Shown here: positions 56,420-64,000 of the stretch, in pieces
Layout of the letters: each line of letters starts with the position of its first letter
Numbering within the stretch: position 1 is the first letter of the stretch
Assembly (NCBI GenBank): GCA_963932465.1
Contig: OZ010800.1
Span: 32,180,852 to 32,244,851, forward strand
Direction: 5' to 3'
From: Maratus speciosus
Lineage: Eukaryota; Arthropoda; Arachnida; Araneae; Salticidae
Length of the DNA stretch: 64,000 nt
Notes under the pieces: model-generated
The model's database searches: none
What the model was told of the DNA's origin: nothing
What the model saw: the letters and a program-made list of their open reading frames with translations, nothing else
Translations under genes and position numbers: made by a program

Positions 56420-57670
56420 AATGTTTAATTCAGTCATCAGTTGCCTCAGGTAATGCTCAAATGCTAACATATCAGCAAGTGTTTCCATCCTTCTAATTTC
56501 GTCGAACCTATCCTTTGCGAAAATCGCTTCAATGAGAACTTCCTCTATACGACAAACTGTACTAAAAGGGTCATACATTGCTTTAAGTGGCAACTCCTTT
56601 AGACCAGTGTCCACAGCAGTTTTTGACAAAATTAAATTCTGTGATTTGTGTATGGTGGCAGAGCCTGCAACTGTAAAAGGAAACTGTTCGCGAGCATGAA
56701 GCATTTTTATCTATCCAAGATTTACAAATAGGTTTGATAAGGAAAAGTCTTTCAATTAGAAATGACACATGATAATTATCAAAATGAATCATTACAAGCC
56801 TGTCGAAAACCTGGAGGATGAATTCCTGGGCCAAATATTATATCTTGTACTGTACTCAGTGCATAGTTTTTCAATCCCCATTCTGTCCAGATATTGGTAC
56901 GTAACATAACTCTGCATCCAACTGCTAAGAAAAATCCAGCCTAATGTGCGGACGCGTGATCGTCTTCACTCCATTTTGCTATTTAATTATTGTGGTCTGC
57001 TAATATTCTTGTCAAAGGACATATTAATCTTTAAATCATTCAATTTCAGCTGAAATCAGTATAGCCGTTGCATGAGGGAGTAGTGGTCGTCTGAAACTTG
57101 AACAACGGAAATTGAAGCAAGAGTCTTTAGAGACTGATCGTCGCTTTGTCTCATTGACATTGAAAGGTGAAACATTTTTCAAAAGTCCTAAGCATTGTTT
57201 GTCAACGAAAAGCCTAAATGACTTTTATTGAATATCTCTTTTAAAGAGGGGTGTCTTTTACAGGATGTAACTACCCACTACCTCAGGTTTTGAAAACATA
57301 AGCCTCTAAAAAGCTGAATGCAATCTTTTTTACCTTCGAGAAATCTTTGTTCAAGGTCATCCATGAGACAACTTCCGATCATTGAAAATTCGTCAATAAT
57401 GAGAATTGACACAGGATCCTAGCTGAGCTGTAGATTTCTTGATGCTCGACTTCCTAAAACAGCGAACCATTTAAAATACGTTGATACTTTTAGCGCAGAC
57501 TTAATTGCCTTGCTATCGACAGTAATTGTAGTAGTACCTGATGGCACCAAAAGCATGATAGCTTCTGATCCTAACTGATCAATGACTCTTTTACGAATTT
57601 CTTTGATTACCGTATTTTTCCAGCTCCTGCGTTTCCAATAATTAAAGTTGACTTAGAGAAATTCGTAAGT
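56420..57670 (-). pseudogene. PIF1-like helicase of a Helitron, copy 1
   Basis: The helicase unwinds DNA during rolling-circle transposition. On the minus strand a Walker A piece IIGNAGAGK (near 57655-57625) and a Walker B piece ILIIDEFSMIG (near 57410-57377) are readable, with QRFLEGKKDCIQLFRGL after it. The C-terminal motif FPFTVAGSATIHKSQNLIL (about 56690-56635) corresponds to the conserved TIHKSQG helicase motif with a changed last residue. Multiple frameshifts and a stop after the Walker A region show decay. The frame 56704-56417 is the best preserved piece. Confidence 0.8.
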
Positions 57671-57789
57671 TTTGTTTGCAAAGACGAAAGCCGTTATGTA
57701 TATAATTGAAGTATCTTCTGCTGCTCTTCTGTAAATCTGATGTCAGGATTACCATAATTTTAACGCACTGTAATTTGTTGTTCTTTACA

Positions 57790-58025
57790 ATAATTCAGAA
57801 ATGTTGGAAGCAAAGAGAAACCACTGCATAAGACATTATACGAAAATGAAAAAACACCGGATGTATTTGAGCGATTACCATTTGTTCAATGTAACTCTGA
57901 TCTTTGAGACAATTATAAAGTGGAACTGGATCCATCGAATTAGCGTAAAAAAACTTCAAAGATTTGCATGTCTGGCAGTGCCCATAATTATTGAATATGG
58001 TATCAGGAAAAGGTTTGTAACACAT
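57790..58025 (-). pseudogene. Helitron protein N-terminal fragment, copy 1
   Basis: Minus-strand frame with FYANSMDPVPLYNCLKDQSY followed by IEQMVIAQIHPVFFHF. This resembles the domain preceding the HUH nuclease in Helitron proteins, where a phrase like N-MDPG-P-L--LT--E-MLIA is typical. The rest of the domain is absent and the helicase begins shortly downstream. Confidence 0.6.
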
Positions 58026-58439
58026 ATTGCGTCACACATAGGTTGTCTGCTATGCTCCTAGCTTTAGTAGTCTGCTATGCTCCTAGCTTTAGTAGTCTGC
58101 TATGCTCCTAGCTTTATTCATGTGGGTTGTTGCTATATCGTTACTCTTCAAATATTCGGAAGACAGCTGGCTTATTGTTATGCGACTTTTCCACACACAA
58201 TTACGCTGAATAATTCTTTTCACCTGAATTGCTTTCTTTTAACTGTCATTTTCGCAACTTCTGTATATAACGTTAGACGTATTTAAATATTTACCTTCTT
58301 AAAATGTACAATAAATCTAGGAAACAGATTTTAAAAGTCAGGGATTAATTTATAACGTTTAGTGGACGTAATTCTCGCAAATTATCTTTCATTTTTGTAA
58401 ACATTTTTCCAATCAAAAGCTTCGAACTGTATACGCATA

Positions 58440-58570
58440 TACCTTAAAGTCAATTTCTCACCAATTTTGGCGACATTTAGCGAAATATCACCAAATATGG
58501 CGACCAAAAATAAGTCGCCATAAATGAAACCAACTTGGCTGTAGCTGACTAATATGGCGAAAATCGCATT
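58440..58570. repeat. TGGCGA module, copy 1
   Basis: Cluster of TTGGCGACATTTAGCG, ATATCACCAAATATGGCGAC and AAGTCGCCATAAATG, related to the core of family C. The matching module in the other duplication copy is at 62080-62210. Confidence 0.6.
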
Positions 58571-59082
58571 CAAATTCAGCACAAATGAATTTCTCTAATC
58601 GGGTTCTTCGCATTCTAATTGCGCGTTTTTCAGTAAAATTATCTAACATTTTAAAACCAAGAAATAGGGAAGGTGACTTTTCCACCCAATACAGGATTTT
58701 TTTTTTATTTTGTAACATCTTGCAGTTTTTGTACATCTTGACAAAAAAAAAAATCTTATCTCGTTCACTTCAGAATGTTCACTTGCAGTACAGTTGCAAC
58801 ACAATCACTTATGGATAATTGAATTGGGGATTAAAATTTTTGAATTAGGACCGCTAGTAAATGGTTAAATTTGCGCGTCAACCACCGGAATTTTCCCAAT
58901 AGAAACATACATACATGTCAATACAAACATACATGCATAAGGATACATGCATACATATAAATACATGCAAAAAAAAGAGCTCGTTTTCGTTACATACGTT
59001 AGAAGTAAAACATCTACAAGTCAATCAATATCACAGGTTACAAAAGCTGGCGTCATAACGATGCGGTAGAGAATAAAATATA
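58571..59082. other. Duplication interior, no gene
   Basis: AT-rich; includes (ACATACATGC)-type microsatellite around 58900-58970. Counterpart of 62210-62730. Overlapping frames on both strands near 58488-58818 are not genes. Confidence 0.45.
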
Positions 59083-59396
59083 CAGGGTGATTAAAAAAAT
59101 GGGAAACATTTTAAGAGGTGATAGTATACACCCAAACAAACATTTTGTATCAAAGAATGCATGCTCGAAAACTAAACGTAAAAAAGTTAGAAGGCGCCAA
59201 ATGTTATGTTCTTATACGAGGAAAAAACACACAATGAACGATTAAGTTAAGTTACGAAAACAAATTTAATGGCATTTGATTACAAAAAGTGCTAAAAACA
59301 TTGACCGGGAGCTGTTATGCACAACGGCGAACAACAGGCTGGCGAATTTTCTGAAACACACCAGGCACCACCGTGCTCGCCAGATATTCCATGTCT
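59083..59396. mobile_element. Tc1/mariner-like transposon, left arm only
   Basis: Starts CAGGGTGATTAAAAAAATGG after TA (59081-59082). It matches the left arm and first internal bases of the complete element at 62731-63460, then stops at CCATGTCT, exactly where the second copy of the tandem duplication begins. It is truncated by the duplication junction. Confidence 0.85.
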
Positions 59397-60084
59397 TATA
59401 TACGTATTTATATAATTATGAACGCACCTAAAAAGGGAAGAAAAAAATAAATAATGGACAATATTCGTTGATCTGAGTTCGAGGCTATAAAAACCACACG
59501 GTTTTGGATAATAAAGCGATATGTTTCCGCAATAAAGCATTGTGAAAAAAATTTAAATGTCTGAAATTAAATTATTTTACATAAATTGTGTTCGTGGAAG
59601 ACAGTGATCATAAAAACAGATCATTAATCAAACAAACAACTCCTTGGGGGGCGATGACATATAATGTATCACACCTAATTTAAACAAGATTCGCACCAGA
59701 AACTTTTAACTAAATTTTATATTTTACTTTCTTCTATCTTTACAAGAAGAAAGTATTGAATTCATAAAAAAATTCGAATTCCGGTTTTTGACGGATTTAC
59801 ACGTTTTAAGAGTCAGAGAACTCGAAAAACATGTTTTTTCCAAAATATCTGTCTGTAAGTCTGTCTGTCTGTGTGTGTGTGACACAAATTTTGTGGGCGC
59901 TCTATTTCAAGAACTAACAAAATTTAACTAGCATCCTTCAGGCCGAAATGTCGGAGCATGTATTTGTATAAAGTTAAAATATAATATTTAAAAAATATAT
60001 TTTTTATTTTCATGTTTACTGTTTAATAGTATGAAAGTAACTTTGAAATGACAGACGCCAAATTTCATCTTCAAATGTTTAATT

Positions 60085-61335
60085 CAGTCATCAGTGCCTC
60101 AGGTAATGCTCAAATGCTAGCCTATCAGCAAGTGTTTCCATCCTTCTAATTTCGTCGAACCTATCCTTTGCGAAAATCGCTTGAATGAGAACTTCCTCTA
60201 AACGACAAACTGTACTAGAAGGGTCATAAAATGCTTTAAGTGGCATCTCCTTTAGACCAATATCCACAGCAGTTTTTGACAAAATTAAATTCTGGGATTT
60301 GTGTATGGTGGCAGATCCTGCAACTGTAAAAGGAAACTGTTCGCGAACGTGAAGCATTTTTATCTATCCAAGATTTACAATCAGGTTTGATAAGGGAAAG
60401 TCTTTCAATTAGAAATGACACATGATAATCATCAAAATGAATCATTACAAGCCTGCGGCAAACATGGAGGTGAATTCCTTGGCCAAAGATTATATCTTGT
60501 ACCGTATTCGGCGCACAGTTTTTCAATCCCCACTCTGTCCAGATATTGGTACATAACATAACTCTGCATCCAACTGCTAAGAAAAATACAGCCTAATGTG
60601 CGGATGCGTGATCGTCTTCACTCCATTTTGCTATTTAATTATTGTGGTCTGCTAATATTCTTGTCAAAGGACATATTAATCTTTAAATCATTCAATCGCA
60701 GTTGGAATCAGTATAGCCGTTGCATGAGGGAATAGTAGTCGTCTGAATCTTGACCCACTGAAAGCGAAGCAAGAGTCTTTAGAGACTGATCGTCGCTTTG
60801 TCTCATTGACTTTGAAAGGTTAAACATTTTTCAAAAGTCCTAAGCATTGTTTGTCAACGAAAAGCCTAAATGACTTTTATTGAATATCTCTTTTAAAGTG
60901 GGGTGTCTTTTACAGGATGTAACTACCCACTACCTCATGTTTTGAAAACATAAGCCTCTAAAAAGCTGAATGCAATCTTGTTTACCTTCGAGACATCTTT
61001 GTTCAAGGTCAGCCATGAGAAAACTTCCGATCATTGAAAATTCGTCAATAATGAGAATTGACAGTGGATCCTAGCTGAGCTGTAGATTTCTTGATTCTCG
61101 ACATTCTAAAACAGCGAACCATCTAAAATACGTTGATACTTTTAGCGCAGACTTAATTGCCTTGCTCTCGACAGTAATTGTAGTAGTACCTGCTGGCGCC
61201 AAAAGCATGATAGCTTCTGATCCTAACTGATCAATGACTCTTTTACGAATTTCTTTGATTACCGTATTTTTCCAGCTCCTGCGTTTCCAATAATAAAAGT
61301 TGACTTAGAGAAATTCGTAAGTTTTGTTTGCAAAG
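60085..61335 (-). pseudogene. PIF1-like helicase of a Helitron, copy 2
   Basis: Same readable pieces as copy 1: FPFTVAGSATIHKSQNLIL in the frame 60357-60091, Walker B piece ILIIDEFSMIG near 61068-61035 and Walker A piece IIGNAGAGK near 61315-61285. Frame breaks mostly match copy 1. Confidence 0.8.
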
Positions 61336-61449
61336 ACGAAATCCGTTATGTATATAATTGAAGTATCTTCTGCTGCTCTTCTGTAAATCTGATGTCAGGA
61401 TTACCATAATTTTAACGCACTGTAATTTGTTGTTCTTTACAATAATTCA

Positions 61450-61680
61450 GAAATGTTGGAAGCAAAGAGAAACCACTGCATAAGAGATTATACGAAAATG
61501 AAAAAACACCGGATGTATTTGAGCGATTACCATTTGTTCAATGTAGCTCTAATCTTTGAGACAATTAAAAAGTGGAACTGGATCCATCGAATTAGCGTAA
61601 AAAAGCTTCAAAGATTTGCATGTCTGGCAGTGCCCATAATTATATAATATGTTATCAAGAAAAGGTTTGTAACACATATT
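61450..61680 (-). pseudogene. Helitron protein N-terminal fragment, copy 2
   Basis: Counterpart of 57790-58025; NSMDPVPLF-like and IEQMVIAQIHPVFFHF pieces remain readable on the minus strand. It is more interrupted than copy 1. Confidence 0.5.
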
Positions 61681-62079
61681 ACGTCACGCTTAGGTTGTCT
61701 GCTATGCTCCTAGCTTTAGTAGTCTGCTATGCTCCTAGCTTTATTCATCTGGGTTGCTGCTATTTCGATACTCTTCAAATATTCGGAAGACAGCTGGCTT
61801 ATTGTTATGCGACTTTTCCACACACAATTACGCTGAATAATTCTTTTCACCTGAATTGCTTTCTTTTAACTGTCATTTCCGCAACTTCTGTATATAACGT
61901 TAGACGTATTTAAATATTTACCTTCTTAAAATGTACAATAAATCTAGGATACAGGTTTTAAAAGTCAGGGATTAATTTATAAATTTTAGTGGACGTAATT
62001 CTCGCAAATTATCTTTCATTTTTGTAAACATTTTTCCAATCAAAATCTTCGAACTGTATACGCGTATACCTTAAAGTCA

Positions 62080-62210
62080 ATTTCTCACCAAACTTGGCGA
62101 CATTTAGCGAAATATCTCCAAATCTGGCGACCAAAAATAAGTCGCCATAAAGGAAACCATCTTGACAGTAGCTGACTAATTTGGCGAAAATCCCATTCAA
62201 ATTCAGCACT
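62080..62210. repeat. TGGCGA module, copy 2
   Basis: Counterpart of 58440-58570 in the tandem duplication. Confidence 0.6.
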
Positions 62211-62314
62211 AATGAATTTCTCTAATCGGGTTCTTCGCATTCTAACTGCGCGTTTTTCAGTAAAATTGGCTAAAATTTTAAAACCAAAAAATAGGGAAGG
62301 TGACTTTTCCACCT

Positions 62315-62640
62315 TCTCCGATTTTTTTTTTTTTTTTTTTGTAACATCTTGCAGTTTTTGTACATCGTGACAAAAAAAAAAATCTTATCTTGTTCACTTC
62401 AGAATGTTGACTTGCAATACAGTTGCAACACATTCACTAATGGATAATTGAATTGGGGATTAAAATTTTTGAATTAGGACCGCTAGTAAATGGTTAAATT
62501 TGCACGTCAACCACCGGAATTTCCCAGTACAAACATACATACATGTGAATACAAACATACATGCATAAGGATACATACATACATATGAATACATGCAAAA
62601 AAAAAAAAAAAAGAAAGAAAGAAAGAACTCGTGTTCGTTA
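62315..62640. repeat. Simple repeats (T-tract, ACAT-type, A/AAAG tract)
   Basis: A T-tract near 62323-62340, ACATACATG-type repeats near 62525-62595 and a poly-A/(AAAG)n run near 62597-62625. These differ in length from copy 1 of the duplication, as expected for simple repeats. Confidence 0.85.
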
Positions 62641-62730
62641 CGTACGTTAGAAGTAAAACTTCTACAAGTCAATCAATATCACTGGTTACAAAAGCTGGCG
62701 TCATAACGATGCAGTAGAGAATAATATATA

Positions 62731-63460
62731 CAGGGTGATTCAAAAAAGATGGGAAAAATTTTAAGAGGTAATAGTACACACCCAAACAAACATTTTGTAT
62801 CAAAGAATGCATGGTCGAAAACTAAACGTAAAAAAGTTAGAGGGCGCCAAAAGTTATGTTCTTAGACTAGGCAAAAACACACAATGAACGATTAAGTGAA
62901 GTTACGAAAACAAATTTAATGGCATTTGATTACAATAAGTGCTCAAAACATTGACCGGCAGCTGTTATGCACGCAGTACAACGGCGAAGAACAGATTGTC
63001 GAATTTTCTGAAACACACCAGGTACCACCGCGCTCGCCAGATCTTCCATGTCTCGATTTTTTTTGTGTGTGGGGACAGCTAAAGGCTCTTGTGTATGAGA
63101 CTCCCATTGAATCCGCAGAAGAACTTGCCGCCAAGCTTTCGGCTGCTGTAGGGGAAGCTCGCGATATGCCTAGTGTGTTTCAGAAAATTCGCCAATCTGT
63201 TCTTCGCCGTTGTACTGCGTGCATAACAGCTGCCGGTCAATGTTTTGAGCACTTATTTTAATCAAATGCTATTAAATTTGTTTTCGTAACTTAACTTAAT
63301 TGTGCATTGTGTGTTTTTGCCTCGTATGAGAACATAACTTTTGGCGCCCTCTAACTTTTTTACGTTTAGTTTTCGACCATGCATTCTTTGATACAAAATG
63401 TTTGTTTGGGTGTGTACTATCATCTCTTAAAATTTTCCCCATCTTTTTTTAATCACCCTG
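62731..63460. mobile_element. Tc1/mariner-like transposon with 291-bp TIRs (snap-back)
   Basis: Flanked by TA (62729-62730 and 63461-63462); ends CAGGGTGATT. Left arm 62731-63021 and right arm 63170-63460 are inverted copies. The right arm contains the transposase C-terminal coding end, so the left arm holds the same sequence inverted. The original left end has thus been replaced by a copy of the right end, with the rest of the gene deleted. The unique centre is only about 150 bp. Confidence 0.9.
63019..63261 (+). pseudogene. Tc1/mariner-like transposase, C-terminal fragment
   Basis: Reads PPRSPDLPCLDFFCVWGQLK, then VYETPIESAEELAAKLSAAV and ends RRCTACITAAGQCFEHLF with TAA at 63259-63261. 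The SPDL...DFF..WG..K block is the C-terminal part of the DDE/D transposase core in Tc1/mariner-like proteins; the Asp of PLDFF-type motifs (here CLDFF) is present, but the first two catalytic residues and the DNA-binding domain are gone. The open frame starts upstream (62926) only because the inverted arm happens to be open. Confidence 0.82.
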
Positions 63461-63489
63461 TATAATTTACAACAATGGAGCTAATGCTT

Positions 63490-64000
63490 TAGTTAATAAC
63501 CAGTTAAATTTCGACAAAAGAAAATGTTTTGAAAGGAACTGCTACTTTGATTTACAATAAACCTACAGAATTAATTTCAACAAACAAAATCCAACTTACG
63601 TTGTTTAACCCTTTCAGGGGCAGAAAAATTCTGTTCGTAAAATGAGGAAATAATTGACTGACACCAGAATTTACAAACGCATGTCTTGGAAAATAAAAAC
63701 CTTTTTTTCTACACTTTCATTATAAAAGCAAAATTTTATTAAAATATTCTTGGCGCCGTTTGACAGTTTTGGAATTAAAATTAGGGGATCACGCAGTGTG
63801 GTCCCCACCTTTGAAAGGGTTAATGTAAGTCTTAAAACAAATATATTTTGAACCCAAATTTACCAAAACGCTATTTTCATAAGCTTCATCTGTTGAAATT
63901 ATTGAAAATTTAAGCTTTATTCGTGTACGTAATCTGTAAAATATAATCAAGATCAGTAATTCTAGTGAATTTATCAACTGAGGCTCTTATATTTGGTATT
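63490..64000 (+). repeat. Helitron-internal block, second copy (with MITE)
   Basis: Matches 26180-26450: TTTCGACAAAAGAAAATGTTTT, TTTTCATAAGCTTCATCTGTTG and AATATAATCAAGATCAGTAATT (partial). Interrupted by the MITE at 63609-63819. Continues to the window end. Confidence 0.6.
63609..63819. mobile_element. TTAA-flanked MITE (CCCTTTCA ends)
   Basis: TTAA at 63605-63608 and 63820-63823; inverted ends CCCTTTCAGGGGC and CCCTTTCAAAGGTGGGG. Length is 211 bp. CCCTTT ends with a TTAA target are typical of piggyBac-type elements. The related block at 26285-26295 lacks the insertion. Confidence 0.82.

Larger units (their letters stand above)
56360..58330 (-). mobile_element. Helitron Rep-helicase remnant, copy 1
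   Basis: On the minus strand, pieces of a Helitron protein appear in order: a conserved N-terminal domain piece (57790-58025), then directly a PIF1-type helicase (57670 down to 56420). The large central part with the HUH nuclease is missing, so the gene is internally deleted as well as frameshifted. The same deletion is present in copy 2 (60020-61920), so it predates the tandem duplication. No terminal CTAG or TC ends are assigned. Confidence 0.75.
52295..59396. repeat. Tandem duplication, copy 1 (with Penelope insertion)
   Basis: Homologous base for base, apart from the 3.45 kb Penelope-like insertion, to 59401-63053. It starts at TACGTATTTATTTAATTACG and ends CAGATATTCCATGTCT. The unit, without the insertion, is about 3.65 kb. 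It includes the sequence CACCTAAAAAGGGAAGAAAAA, a (TCTG)n/(GT)n stretch, a Helitron Rep-helicase remnant and the left part of a Tc1/mariner-like transposon. Confidence 0.9.
60020..61920 (-). mobile_element. Helitron Rep-helicase remnant, copy 2
   Basis: Duplicate of 56360-58330 with small differences. The same internal deletion and the same broken frames are present, so both copies descend from one already dead Helitron. Confidence 0.75.
59401..63053. repeat. Tandem duplication, copy 2 (empty Penelope site)
   Basis: Second copy of the 3.65 kb unit. At 59990-60010 it reads AAAAAATATATTTTTTATTTTC without the Penelope element. The right limit lies inside the Tc1/mariner-like element at CCATGTCT (63046-63053). 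Confidence 0.9.

Noticed and set aside
1..64000. CRISPR array or bacterial operon signals
   Set aside because: All tandem arrays have unit sizes and divergence typical of eukaryotic minisatellites; transposon content is animal. No CRISPR spacing seen.

Overview
This is an AT-rich stretch of animal nuclear DNA, most likely from an arthropod and possibly an arachnid. The organism guess is low confidence and rests on the mix of transposons and base composition. I found no complete host gene. The only host-like coding signal is a pair of short exon-like blocks (15757-15855 and 18946-19089) inside a duplicated segment. Nearly everything else is mobile DNA, much of it nested. The window often carries a second copy of the host repeat without the insertion, so several element boundaries can be fixed to the base.

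Layout. 246-4052: a non-autonomous Helitron filled by a diverged minisatellite. 4400-8950: a decayed jockey-like non-LTR retrotransposon with a zinc-knuckle ORF1 and an endonuclease/reverse-transcriptase ORF2. 9825-13000: dispersed family A, split by a 1.3 kb fold-back element that holds a 44-bp near-perfect hairpin. 13040-23135: three copies of a duplicated segment (unit B) carrying the exon-like blocks. These copies are interrupted by a palindrome of two tRNA-Thr-like sequences, an hAT-like element, family C (TGGCGA-rich), a piggyBac-like MITE and a 2.3 kb element with long terminal inverted repeats. 24146-27309: a second Helitron, inserted into a family C copy.

28932-34060: a truncated Polinton/Maverick. 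It keeps the packaging ATPase, a small basic protein, an unknown conserved protein, an integrase with chromodomain, the minor capsid protein, a basic protein and the start of the major capsid protein. No protein-primed DNA polymerase, protease or terminal repeats are visible. 35690-37425 and 45190-46500: an inverted pair of about 325-bp tandem arrays, with a pogo-like MITE, other MITEs and family A between them.

50319-51589: a dead mariner. 52295-63053: a tandem duplication of about 3.65 kb whose unit carries a deleted Helitron Rep-helicase remnant and a Tc1/mariner-like transposon. The first copy later received a Penelope-like element (52890-56340), and the second copy preserves its empty site. 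The Penelope-like element has exactly matched 945-bp inverted arms and a long ORF with reverse-transcriptase and GIY-YIG endonuclease motifs. 63609-63819: another TTAA MITE.

The elements do not form one pathway; they are independent parasites layered over time. The points most worth following are the inverted-arm Penelope element with its empty site, the palindromic tRNA-Thr element, the minisatellite-filled Helitron, the fold-back element with the hairpin, the duplicated exon-like block and the truncated Polinton.
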